39,154 nt of DNA from Chloroflexota bacterium (GTDB lineage Bacteria > Chloroflexota > Limnocylindria > Limnocylindrales > CSP1-4). The position numbers and the translations under genes were made by a program. Positions within the stretch are counted from its first letter, which is position 1, and the number at the start of each line of letters is the position of its first letter. This document shows positions 23,277 through 31,018 of this stretch, in pieces. The stretch lies in contig JAFMJV010000023.1 in NCBI GenBank assembly GCA_017853275.1, positions 1 through 39,154 of the forward strand, read 5' to 3'. The notes below the pieces were generated by a model. It saw only the letters and a list, made by a program, of their open reading frames with translations, was not told the DNA's origin and ran no database searches.

Positions 23277-23888
23277 ATGCTCGATCACGAGGAGCAGTTC
23301 CTCTTCCGCGAGGAGATCCTCCACCTCGGCTCCGCCATGGGCGAGACGGGGACGCTGGACAACGTCGAGGACCTCCTCACGGACGTCATCACCAGCCCGC
23401 GCTTCGATTCCGAGGTCTTCACCCTCGAGCGCTCGCTCCAGGTGATGCTCGGCGGCCGCGCGGGAACGACGCTCGTCGGCCTCCTCACCGTGAGCCCGGA
23501 GGTCTTCGACCAGGTCGCGGAGATCCGGATCGCCGCGGAGGTGCACGAGCGCCTCGTCGCGTGGCGCGCGCGCTTCGGGCTCGCGATCGACAACGCCCTG
23601 AACTTCCTCAACAACCCGGACGGGATCCAGGGCCACAACTTCGGGACCCAGGTCGCGCACGTGGACGACCGGCCGGTCCTCCAGGGCCGCCTCACGCTCG
23701 TCCGCTACAACAACGAGCCCCAGTTCTTCCTCGCGGATGCGGGGGTCTTCTACGGGCTCATCGTGGACATCCTCGAGCGCCTCGGGCCGCACTCCGGTCC
23801 GGAGACGATCGATGACGAGACCCTCGGCCGGCTGCGGGACGCGGTGGCGCTCATCGAGCGCCGGGCCGGCGCACGGGATCGAGGCTGA
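23277..23888 (+). CDS. Hypothetical protein, 203 aa
   Basis: I do not recognise the family. The sequence is not low in complexity and codon use is like the neighbours, so the gene looks real. Visible stretches are EEQFLFREEILHLGS near the start, LTVSPEVFDQVAEIR, FLNNPDGIQGHNFGTQVAHV in the middle, and YNNEPQFFLADAGVFYGLI near residue 150. The mix of aromatic and acidic residues suggests a soluble globular protein; no signal peptide or membrane helix. It is flanked by its own leaderless promoter and a hairpin after the stop, so it is probably a single-gene unit. Confidence 0.75.
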   Translation: MLDHEEQFLFREEILHLGSAMGETGTLDNVEDLLTDVITSPRFDSEVFTLERSLQVMLGGRAGTTLVGLLTVSPEVFDQVAEIRIAAEVHERLVAWRARFGLAIDNALNFLNNPDGIQGHNFGTQVAHVDDRPVLQGRLTLVRYNNEPQFFLADAGVFYGLIVDILERLGPHSGPETIDDETLGRLRDAVALIERRAGARDRG

Positions 23889-23891
23889 CCG

Positions 23892-23909
23892 CCCGGGCAG
23901 GCGCCCGGG
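23892..23909 (+). terminator. Hairpin after the unknown gene
   Basis: CCCGGGC-AGGC-GCCCGGG forms a perfect 7-bp stem with a 4-nt loop, 3 nt after the stop at 23888. No U-tract. The rest of the gap to 24008 holds a second short hairpin (CGGCGGG/CCCGCCG, about 23969-23987) in the leader of the ABC operon. Confidence 0.4.
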
Positions 23910-24007
23910 GTGACGAGAAGGGGGAGGTGGCCGGAAGGATCGCAACGGACCGACCGACGATCTCAGCGCGGCGGGAGATGCCCGCCGACCGATGGAGGAT
24001 GGAGCAC

Positions 24008-25273
24008 GTGAAGAAGAAGTCCCTCGCGCTCGGCGCCGCCGGCGTCATGGCGCTCACGGCGGCGATGCCGATCGCCACCACCGCCCAGGATCCCGTGAAG
24101 CTCACGATCGAGAGCTGGCGGAACGACGACCTCGGGATCTGGGAGGATGTGATCATCCCGGCCTTCGAGGCGCAGCACCCGGAGATCGACGTCACCTTCG
24201 CCCCGACGCCGCCCGCGGACTACAACGCGACGCTGCAGACGAAGCTCGAGGGTGGCACCGCCGGTGACCTCATCACCTGCCGGCCCTTCGACGCCTCGCT
24301 CGCCCTCTACGACGCGGGCTACCTCGCCTCGCTGAACGACCTCCCCGGTCTCGCGAACTTCGGCGACGTGGCGAAGAGCGCCTGGATCACGGATGACGGC
24401 TCGAACGTCTTCTGCGTCCCGATGGCCTCGGTGATCCACGGCTTCATCTACAACAAGGACATCTTCGAGGAGCTCGGCATCACCCAGCTCCCGACGACGG
24501 ACGAGGAGCTCGAGGCGATCCTCGCCCAGATCAAGGAAGACGGCCGCTACACGCCGCTCGCGATGGGCACGAAGGACATGTGGGAGTCCGCGACGATGGG
24601 CTTCCAGAACGTCGGTGCCGACCTGTGGCAGGGCGAGGAGGGCCGCAAGGCGCTCATCGCCGGCGAGGCCAAGCTGACCGATCAGCCCTACGTGGACGCG
24701 CTCGCCGAGCTCGCCGCGTGGCGCGACTTCCTCCCCGAGGGCTTCGAGGGCATCAGCTACCCGGACGCCCAGCAGTACTTCGCGACCGGCCAGGCGGCGG
24801 TCTACCCGGCCGGCTCCTGGGATATCGCCTTCTTCGAGGGCCAGGGCCTGGACATCGGGTTCTTCGGCCCCGGTGATGTGGACGGTGACGGCGACTGCGT
24901 CATCTCCGACCACACGGACATCGCGCTCGGCCTCAACGCGGCCAGCCCGAACGCCGAGGCGGCGAAGACCTTCCTCGACTGGGTCGCGAGCGCGGAGTTC
25001 GCGAGCCTCTACTCGAACTCCCTGCCCGGCTTCTTCTCGCTCTCGAACGAGCCGGTCACGCTCGAGGATCCGGTCGCCCAGGAGGCGCTCGACCTGCGCG
25101 CCACCTGCGACTCCACGATCCGCAACTCGTATCAGATCCTCTCGCGCGGCACCCCGAACCTCGAGAACGAGCTGTGGGCCGTCAGCGCGGCGGTGATCAA
25201 CGGGACCCTCACCCCCGAGGAGGGCGCTGCCCGCCTCCAGGAGGGCCTGGACAGCTGGTACGCGGCGGACTGA
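24008..25273 (+). CDS. Sugar-type ABC transporter substrate-binding protein
   Basis: 421 aa from GTG 24008. Residues 1-28 are a Sec signal peptide: KKK, a hydrophobic Ala/Leu/Met stretch, and a probable cut in ATTAQDP. There is no lipobox Cys, so it is not an obvious lipoprotein. The mature part is a family 1 extracellular solute-binding protein (LTIESWRNDD start, FEAQHPEIDVTFAPT, AVYPAGSWDI, ALGLNAASPNAEAAKTFLDW). The ligand is probably a sugar or oligosaccharide by family. The start is chosen by GGAGG at 23994-23998, 9 nt before GTG; ATG 23999 abuts that site. First gene of a five-gene cluster. Confidence 0.92.
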   Translation: MKKKSLALGAAGVMALTAAMPIATTAQDPVKLTIESWRNDDLGIWEDVIIPAFEAQHPEIDVTFAPTPPADYNATLQTKLEGGTAGDLITCRPFDASLALYDAGYLASLNDLPGLANFGDVAKSAWITDDGSNVFCVPMASVIHGFIYNKDIFEELGITQLPTTDEELEAILAQIKEDGRYTPLAMGTKDMWESATMGFQNVGADLWQGEEGRKALIAGEAKLTDQPYVDALAELAAWRDFLPEGFEGISYPDAQQYFATGQAAVYPAGSWDIAFFEGQGLDIGFFGPGDVDGDGDCVISDHTDIALGLNAASPNAEAAKTFLDWVASAEFASLYSNSLPGFFSLSNEPVTLEDPVAQEALDLRATCDSTIRNSYQILSRGTPNLENELWAVSAAVINGTLTPEEGAARLQEGLDSWYAAD

Positions 25274-25279
25274 CCGCAC

Positions 25280-25314
25280 GATCGGCCCCCGTCCCCCCGG
25301 GACGGGGGCCGATC
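25280..25314 (+). terminator. Strong intercistronic hairpin between binding protein and permeases
   Basis: A perfect 16-bp stem with a 3-nt CCC loop, followed by CCTTTCC. It starts 6 nt after the binding-protein stop and ends 13 nt before the permease start. In importer operons such hairpins cause partial termination or protect the upstream mRNA, giving more binding protein than permease. Confidence 0.7.
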
Positions 25315-25327
25315 CCTTTCCCGGCCG

Positions 25328-26257
25328 ATGGCCGCCCCCGCCTCCGCCCCGCGCACCCGGCGCCGGATCCCGTGGTCCGTCGTCGGCTTCCTCGCGCCCG
25401 CGCTCGTCATCTACACGGTCTTCATGGTGTTGCCGCTGCTCGATTCGCTGCGGCGCAGCCTGTTCACCGCGTCGGGCGAGCTCGCCGGGCTGGACAACTA
25501 CGTCACGCTCCTCACGGACCCGGACTGGGCACCCCGCTTCTGGGGCGCCTTCGCGAACAACATCGTCTTCTTCGCGATCCACATGCTCGTCCAGAACCCG
25601 GTCGGGCTCCTCCTCGCCGTCCTCCTCACCACACGCGTCCTGCGTGGGCGGACCGTCTACCGGACGCTGATCTTCGCGCCGACCGTCCTCTCCGTCGTGA
25701 TCATCGGCTTCATCTGGAAGCTGATCCTCAGCCCGCTCTGGGGGGTGATGGAGGGGGCGATGGAGGCGGTCGGCCTGGGCGACTTCTACCTGCCCTGGCT
25801 CGGCCTCCAGGGTCCCGCGCTCATCGTCGTCTCCCTCATGTCCGTCTGGCAGTTCGTGGGCATCCCGATGCTCCTCTTCTCCGCGGCCCTCCTCTCGATC
25901 CCGGACGAGATCATCGAGGCGGCGCGGACGGACGGGGCCGGCGCGTGGCGCATCTTCCGGAGCATCCAGCTGCCGCTCATCCTGCCCACGGTGGGGATCG
26001 TCGCGATCCTCACCTTCGTGGGGAACTTCAACGCCTTCGACCTGGTCTATACCGTCCAGGGCGGCCTCGCGGGGCCGGAGTTCAGCACGGACCTCTTCGG
26101 GACCTACTTCTTCCGCACCTTCTTCGGCTTCCAGCTCCAGCTCGGCGATCCGGTGATGGGCGCCACGGTGGCGGGGATGATGTTCCTGATCATCCTCTTC
26201 GGCGTCTGCCTCTACCTCTTCGGCGCGCAGCGGCGGCTCCAGCGGGTGGACCCCTAG
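25328..26257 (+). CDS. ABC transporter permease, MalF/UgpA type
   Basis: 309 aa with about six membrane segments, the first at residues 18-40 (VVGFLAPALVIYTVFMVLPLL). The EAA loop that contacts the ATPase is EAARTDGAGAWRIFRSIQLPLI (shown in part, residues about 197-218). It belongs to the inner-membrane pair for sugar import. No ribosome binding site of note precedes the ATG. Its TAG stop directly abuts the ATG of the second permease. Confidence 0.93.
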   Translation: MAAPASAPRTRRRIPWSVVGFLAPALVIYTVFMVLPLLDSLRRSLFTASGELAGLDNYVTLLTDPDWAPRFWGAFANNIVFFAIHMLVQNPVGLLLAVLLTTRVLRGRTVYRTLIFAPTVLSVVIIGFIWKLILSPLWGVMEGAMEAVGLGDFYLPWLGLQGPALIVVSLMSVWQFVGIPMLLFSAALLSIPDEIIEAARTDGAGAWRIFRSIQLPLILPTVGIVAILTFVGNFNAFDLVYTVQGGLAGPEFSTDLFGTYFFRTFFGFQLQLGDPVMGATVAGMMFLIILFGVCLYLFGAQRRLQRVDP

Positions 26258-27100
26258 ATGGCAGGGACCCGGCAGGACCGGCTCGGCATCAGCCCCACGG
26301 CGGCGGGCAAGCACGCGATCCTCATCGGCTACTCCTTCATCGCGATCGCGCCGGTGGCGCTGATCATCATCAACTCCTTCAAGGAGCGGATGCCGATCTT
26401 CAAGCAGCCGCTCGACCTGCCCACCGCGGAGACCTTCACGCTCGCGGGCTACGAGACGCTCGGGAAGCGCGGTGACTTCGGGGCCTGGCTCGGGAACTCG
26501 GTGCTCGTCACGGGAGGCTCTCTCCTCCTCGTCCTCCTCCTCGGCGCGATGGCCGCCTTCGCGCTCGCTCGCTACCGCTTCATGGGGAGCCGGGTCCTCG
26601 GCCTCTACCTCGCGATCGGGATCATGATCCCGATCCGCCTCGGCACGGTGAGCCTCCTCGGCATCCTCCAGGGTCTCGGCCTCACGAACCAGCTCGCGGG
26701 GCTGGTCCTCGTCTACACCGCCGCCGGCCTGCCGCTCGCGGTCTTCGTCCTCTCCGCCTTCTTCCGCGAGGTCCCGCGCGACCTGGAGGACGCGGCGCGC
26801 GTGGATGGTGCGAACGACTGGCACGTCTTCGCGATGATCGTCCGCCTCGCCCGCCCCGCCCTCGCCGCCGTCGCGATCCTCACGATGATCCCGGTCTGGA
26901 ACGACCTCTGGTGGCCCCTCGTGGCGGCACCCGGCGTCCCCACGCTCACGCTCGGGTCGCAGCAGTTCCTCGGCCAGTTCGTCTCGGACTGGAACGCGGT
27001 CCTCGCCGCGCTCACCGTGGCGATGATCCCGATGCTCGTCCTCTACGTCGTCTTCAACCGCCAGTTCGTGCGCGGTCTCATGGGAGGTGCGCTGAAGTGA
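26258..27100 (+). CDS. ABC transporter permease, MalG/UgpE type
   Basis: 280 aa, six membrane segments. The EAA motif is DAARVDGANDWHVFAMIV (about residues 178-195). The last residues MGGALK are typical of the MalG-type partner. It forms the heteromeric channel with the preceding permease. No ATP-binding subunit follows, so the importer must borrow an ATPase encoded elsewhere, as many CUT1 sugar importers do. It overlaps the next gene by 4 nt (GTGA). Confidence 0.93.
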   Translation: MAGTRQDRLGISPTAAGKHAILIGYSFIAIAPVALIIINSFKERMPIFKQPLDLPTAETFTLAGYETLGKRGDFGAWLGNSVLVTGGSLLLVLLLGAMAAFALARYRFMGSRVLGLYLAIGIMIPIRLGTVSLLGILQGLGLTNQLAGLVLVYTAAGLPLAVFVLSAFFREVPRDLEDAARVDGANDWHVFAMIVRLARPALAAVAILTMIPVWNDLWWPLVAAPGVPTLTLGSQQFLGQFVSDWNAVLAALTVAMIPMLVLYVVFNRQFVRGLMGGALK

Positions 27101-28101
27101 GCGGCGAGCGGGTCGGGGTCGTGGGGGGCGGCTTCATGGGCGGCACGCACGCCGCGGCGTGGGCCGCGCTCGGCGTCCCGGTGACGATCTTCGCGGAGGA
27201 CGCGGCGGATGCGGCCGGCGTGGCGGCCCGGACGGGCGCTGCGACCGCGGGCTCGCTCGAGGCGCTCATCGCGGGCGCCACGATCGTGGACATCTGCACC
27301 CCCACCGATACCCATGCACCGATCGCGCTCGCGGCGGCCGCCGCGAGGCGCCACGTGATCTGCGAGAAGCCGCTCGCGCTGAGCGCCGCGGACGGCGAGG
27401 CGATCGTGGCCGCCTGCGCCGCGGCCGGGGTCCGGCTCTTCGTGGCCCACGTCCTGCGCTACTTCCCGGAGGTGGCGGAGGCGAAGCGGATCGTGGACGA
27501 GGGCGCGATCGGGGATCCCGCGGTCATCCGCCTGAAGCGGGCGGCCTTCCGGCCCCGCAAGCCCGCCGGCCACTGGCTCTTCGACCCGGCGCGCTCCGGC
27601 GGGATGGTCCTGGACCTGATGATCCACGACCTCGACTTCGCGCGCTGGATCGCCGGCGATGTCGTCTCCGTCCAGTGCCGCTCGGCGGCGAACGAGCGGC
27701 CGGAGCTCGGCGTGGAGCACGCGCTCGCGATCCTCCGCCACGCCTCCGGCGCGATCAGCCACGTGACCGGCTCATGGGCCTACGCGGAGCCCGCCTTCCG
27801 GACGAGCATCGAGATCGCGGGGTCCCGCGGGATCGTCGCCTACGACTCGGAGGAGGCACGGCCGATCTCCAGCTGGCTCCACGCGGCGCCGGCGAGCGGC
27901 CAGGGGGCGGTGGGGATCCAGAAGAGCCTCACCCGCGAGGATCCCTTCCGCGACGAGCTCGCCGACTTCCTCGGCGCGATCCGCGAGGGCCGCGAGGCCC
28001 GCGTGAGCGCAGCGGACGGGCTCGCCGCGCTCCGGATCGGGCTCGCCGCGGTGGAGGCCGCGCGGACCGGCCGGGTCGTCGATCCGGCGGAGGTCGCGTG
28101 A
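27097..28101 (+). CDS. Gfo/Idh/MocA-family oxidoreductase (first of two)
   Basis: 334 aa from GTG 27097. GVVGGGFMGGTHAAAW at the N-terminus is the NAD(P) Rossmann loop, ICTPTDTHA and CEKPLAL hold the conserved EKP motif, and residues 130-330 form the alpha/beta substrate domain with HDLDFARW. The family oxidises or reduces sugar and inositol derivatives. Coupled to the permease gene (GTGA), it probably acts on the imported compound. An open frame continues upstream, but the coupled GTG begins the conserved domain. Confidence 0.92.
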   Translation: MSGERVGVVGGGFMGGTHAAAWAALGVPVTIFAEDAADAAGVAARTGAATAGSLEALIAGATIVDICTPTDTHAPIALAAAAARRHVICEKPLALSAADGEAIVAACAAAGVRLFVAHVLRYFPEVAEAKRIVDEGAIGDPAVIRLKRAAFRPRKPAGHWLFDPARSGGMVLDLMIHDLDFARWIAGDVVSVQCRSAANERPELGVEHALAILRHASGAISHVTGSWAYAEPAFRTSIEIAGSRGIVAYDSEEARPISSWLHAAPASGQGAVGIQKSLTREDPFRDELADFLGAIREGREARVSAADGLAALRIGLAAVEAARTGRVVDPAEVA

Positions 28102-29108
28102 TGGCACGCCTCCGCATCGGCATCCTCTCCGCCGCCCATGTCCACGCACCGGCCTACCTCGCCCTCCTCGCCCGGATGGAGGATGTCGCGCTGGCGGGGG
28201 TCTGGGACGAGGATCCCGTCCTCGCCCGGGAGCGCGCCCATGCCGTGGGCACGGTCGCCGCGGCCACCCCGGCCGGTCTCCTCGCGGAGTCCGACGCGAT
28301 CGTCATCGCGGGGGTGAACCGCGACCACCGCGCGCTCGCCGAGCAGGCTGCCGCCGCCGGGGTCCACGTCCTGTGCGAGAAGCCGCTGGCGACGAGCGCG
28401 GCGGACGCGCGCGCGATCATCGACGCCTGCCGGCGCGCCGGCGTCCTCCTCATGACCGCCTTCCCGAGCCCCTGGAACAGCGTCGTGGAGGCGCTCATCT
28501 CTGCCGTGCGCGAAGGCCAGGTGGGTGAGGTCGTCTCCCTGGAAGGGGTGAACACCGGGGAGATGCCGGACGTCCACGGCGCCTGGTTCGTCGATCCCGC
28601 GCTCGCGGGCGGCGGGGCGGTGACGGACCACGTCGTCCACCTCGCGGACCTCTACCGGCGGATCGTCCGCTCCGAGGTCGTGGAGGTCTACGCGGTCGCG
28701 AACCGGATCCTCCAGGAAGGCTTCGACCGGGTGGAGACGGGCGGGCTCGTGGCGCTCCGCTTCCGGAACGGCGTCTTCGCCACGATCGACTGCTCGTGGA
28801 GCAAGCCCCGCTCGTGGCCCACCTGGGGTGGGCTCTCGATCGAGGTCCTCGGGACCGGCGGCGCGATCGCCGCGGACGCCTTCCGCCAGCGGCTCGACCT
28901 GTGGGGCCGGCGCGAGGACGGGGCGAGCTGGCGCTCGTTCGGCTCGGATGCGAACGCCGCGATGCTGCGGGCCTTCGTGGACGCGGTGCGCACCGGGGGC
29001 GAGCCGCCGGTCACCGGCGAGGATGGCCTCCGTGCCGTGGAGATCGTGGAGGCGGCCTACCGCTCGATCGCGACCGGGGCGCCGGTCCGGCTCGACCCGC
29101 CGGGCTGA
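28101..29108 (+). CDS. Gfo/Idh/MocA-family oxidoreductase (second of two)
   Basis: 335 aa. The glycine loop is weaker than in its neighbour: RIGILSAAHVHAPAYL, with SAAHVHA in place of GxGxxG. VLCEKPLATSAADARAIID keeps the EKP motif, and DHVVHLADLYR lies in the substrate domain. It is clearly diverged from the upstream copy, so the two probably act on different steps or substrates. ATG overlaps the preceding stop by one base (TGATG). Last gene of the transporter cluster, 9 nt from the convergent HAD gene. Confidence 0.9.
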   Translation: MARLRIGILSAAHVHAPAYLALLARMEDVALAGVWDEDPVLARERAHAVGTVAAATPAGLLAESDAIVIAGVNRDHRALAEQAAAAGVHVLCEKPLATSAADARAIIDACRRAGVLLMTAFPSPWNSVVEALISAVREGQVGEVVSLEGVNTGEMPDVHGAWFVDPALAGGGAVTDHVVHLADLYRRIVRSEVVEVYAVANRILQEGFDRVETGGLVALRFRNGVFATIDCSWSKPRSWPTWGGLSIEVLGTGGAIAADAFRQRLDLWGRREDGASWRSFGSDANAAMLRAFVDAVRTGGEPPVTGEDGLRAVEIVEAAYRSIATGAPVRLDPPG

Positions 29109-29117
29109 GCGGGCGGA

Positions 29118-29744
29118 TCAGGCGGCGGGGAGGAGCCCCCGCGCAGCGAGATCGGCGCGCAGCGCCGCGGGGTCCGTGAAGCGGATCCCGTCCATCCCCA
29201 GCGCCCGGGCGCCGGCCACGTTCTCCTCGCGGTCATCGATGAAGCAGGTCCGCTCCGGTGCCAGCGCGTGCCGCGCGAGAAGGATCCGGTAGATCGCGGG
29301 ATCGGGCTTCGCGACCCGCTCGTCCCCGGAGACGACGATCCCCGCGAACCAGCCGAGGAAGTCGTAGCGGGCGCGCGCGATCGGGAAGGTCTCGGACGAC
29401 CAGTTCGTGAGCGCGTAGAGCGGCGTCCCGCGCGCCCGCAGCTCGGCGAGGATCGCGACGCTCCCGGCGATCGGACCCCCGAGCATCCGCTCCCAGCCCG
29501 CGCGGTAGGCCTCGATCCGCGCCCGCTCCGCCGGGTGGCGCGCGACGAGCTCGGCGGTCGCCTCCGCCCAGGTCCGGCCCTCGTCCTGGCGGTGGTTCCA
29601 GGCGGGCGAGCAGACCTCCGCGAGGAAGCGCTCCATCGCGGGCTCGTCGCCCGGGAAGAGCTCCCGGTAGAGGTAGCGCGGATCCCAGTCGATGAGGACC
29701 GCGCCGAGGTCGAAGACGACGCTGATCGGGCGCTGCTGCTCCAT
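29118..29744 (-). CDS. HAD-superfamily hydrolase
   Basis: 208 aa from ATG 29744. Motif I is VVFDLGAVLIDWD (nucleophile Asp near residue 12), motif II ALTNWS, motif III Lys in RVAKPDPAIY, motif IV FIDDREENVAGA. The cap is the small helical type of the haloacid dehalogenase/phosphoglycolate phosphatase branch (FPGDEPAMERFL, WNHRQDEGRTWAEA), which resembles YihX-like sugar phosphatases. ATG 29753 in frame is an alternative start. It is 19 bp from the divergent P-loop gene and is convergent with the transporter cluster. Confidence 0.9.
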   Translation of the reverse strand: MEQQRPISVVFDLGAVLIDWDPRYLYRELFPGDEPAMERFLAEVCSPAWNHRQDEGRTWAEATAELVARHPAERARIEAYRAGWERMLGGPIAGSVAILAELRARGTPLYALTNWSSETFPIARARYDFLGWFAGIVVSGDERVAKPDPAIYRILLARHALAPERTCFIDDREENVAGARALGMDGIRFTDPAALRADLAARGLLPAA

Positions 29745-29750
29745 CGGCGG

Positions 29751-29757
29751 CATGATG
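29751..29757. promoter_or_regulatory. Second symmetric -10 in a 19-bp divergent segment
   Basis: Plus CATGAT (29751-29756) ends 7 nt before ATG 29764; minus CATCAT (29757-29752) ends 7 nt before ATG 29744. The first base is C instead of the consensus T in both, so this is weaker than the site at 5168. Confidence 0.35.
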
Positions 29758-29763
29758 CACCCG

Positions 29764-31011
29764 ATGCGCCAGATCTACCTCGCCGCCACCGGGATGAACC
29801 GCGGCAAGACGACCGTCGCGCTCGGCCTCTTCGCCGCGCTCCTGGACCGCGGCCACCGGATCGGCTTCATCAAGCCGGTCGGGCAGCGGACGGCGAGCGT
29901 GGACGGCGTCCCCGCGGACGAGGACGCGATCCTCGTGCGGAGCGTCTTCGGGCTCACGGACCCGCTCGGCACGATGAGCCCCGTCCACATCCCGCGCGGC
30001 TTCACGAAGGCGTTCATCGAGGGGACGGTCCCGGACGACCTCTCGCCGCGGATCGCCGCCGCCCACCGGGCGCTCGCCGCGACCCACGACCTCCTCCTCG
30101 TGGAGGGGACGGGCCACGCCGGGGTCGGTGCGGTCGTGGGGCTCTCCAACGCGGAGGTGGCGGCGCGGCTCCGCGCCCCCGCGGTGATCATCAGCGAGGG
30201 CGGCGTCGGCCGGCCGATCGACGAGATCGTCCTCAACCATGCCCTCTTCGCGCGGCGCGGGGTCCCGGTCGCGGGCGCGATCATCAACAAGGTCGAGATC
30301 GACGCCCAGCCATCCCTGCCGGGGATCCTGCGCAAGGGGCTCGCCCGCCACGGGATCCCCCTCCTCGGCACGCTGCCCTACCGGCCGCTCCTCTCGAACC
30401 CGACCCTCTCCATGCTCACCGACCAGATGCCCGGCGAGCTCGTCTCCCCGGGCGAGGATCCGGAGCGGGTCGTGGAGCACGTCGCGATCGGGGCGATGCA
30501 GGCCCGCCACGTCCTGGAGCGGATCGGGCCGGGGAGCCTCCTCATCGTGCCGGGGGACCGCGGCGACGTGATCCACGCCACGATCGCGGCCGCCCTCCGG
30601 GCGCGAGCGGCACGTGGCGAATCCCGGATCCTCGGTCGGATCCGCCGGCCGTCGGGGTTCGGCCGGAGCGGGACGGAGGGCCGGCGCGAGCTCGCCGGCT
30701 TCCTCTTCACGGGGGGCTACCGGCCCGCGGAGCGGGAGCTCGAGGCGCTCCGGCGCGCCGGGATCTTCGGCTACCTCGTGGCGGAGGACACCTACGCGGC
30801 CGCCTCGCGCGTCCACGACCTTCTCGTGAAGACGCACGCGGCGGACACCGAGAAGATCGCGGAGATCCGCCGGCTCGTGGCGGAGAACATCGAGATCGAC
30901 CGGATCCTCCGCTGCTTCGCGCCCTGGGATCCGGCCGCGGCAGCCCTCCCCGGGGTGGCCGGCGGCGCCGTGGGCCGGGTCCGGGAGGTCCTCGGGCGCC
31001 TGCGGGGCTGA
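29764..31011 (+). CDS. BioD-like P-loop / DRTGG domain protein (phosphotransacetylase N-terminal type)
   Basis: 415 aa from ATG 29764. Residues 1-215 are a BioD/CobB-like NTPase: P-loop ATGMNRGKTT at 8-17, FIKPVGQR, VEGTGHAGVGAVVGLSNA and INKVEID. Residues 220-345 are a DRTGG domain (VEHVAIGAMQARHVLERIGPGS, VPGDRGD, AGFLFTGGY, split here). This pair normally forms the regulatory N-terminus of long phosphate acetyltransferases (Pta), but the catalytic Pta domain is missing, so it is a stand-alone regulator or NTPase of unknown role. ATG 29752 or 29755 are alternative starts. Confidence 0.85.
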   Translation: MRQIYLAATGMNRGKTTVALGLFAALLDRGHRIGFIKPVGQRTASVDGVPADEDAILVRSVFGLTDPLGTMSPVHIPRGFTKAFIEGTVPDDLSPRIAAAHRALAATHDLLLVEGTGHAGVGAVVGLSNAEVAARLRAPAVIISEGGVGRPIDEIVLNHALFARRGVPVAGAIINKVEIDAQPSLPGILRKGLARHGIPLLGTLPYRPLLSNPTLSMLTDQMPGELVSPGEDPERVVEHVAIGAMQARHVLERIGPGSLLIVPGDRGDVIHATIAAALRARAARGESRILGRIRRPSGFGRSGTEGRRELAGFLFTGGYRPAERELEALRRAGIFGYLVAEDTYAAASRVHDLLVKTHAADTEKIAEIRRLVAENIEIDRILRCFAPWDPAAAALPGVAGGAVGRVREVLGRLRG

Positions 31012-31018
31012 GCGGCGC

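Noticed and set aside
19677..23945. A 1422-codon open frame on the minus strand, and a 953-codon one at 23963-26824
   Set aside because: They lie opposite well-recognised genes (thiolase, DegV, glutamate dehydrogenase, ABC genes), are dominated by Arg, Asp, Glu, Val and Gly in shadow pattern, and show no domain. Long antisense frames are expected at this GC content.
28101..29108. Recent tandem duplication of the two Gfo/Idh/MocA genes
   Set aside because: The two proteins differ strongly in the nucleotide loop and substrate domain, so they are old paralogues or separate acquisitions.
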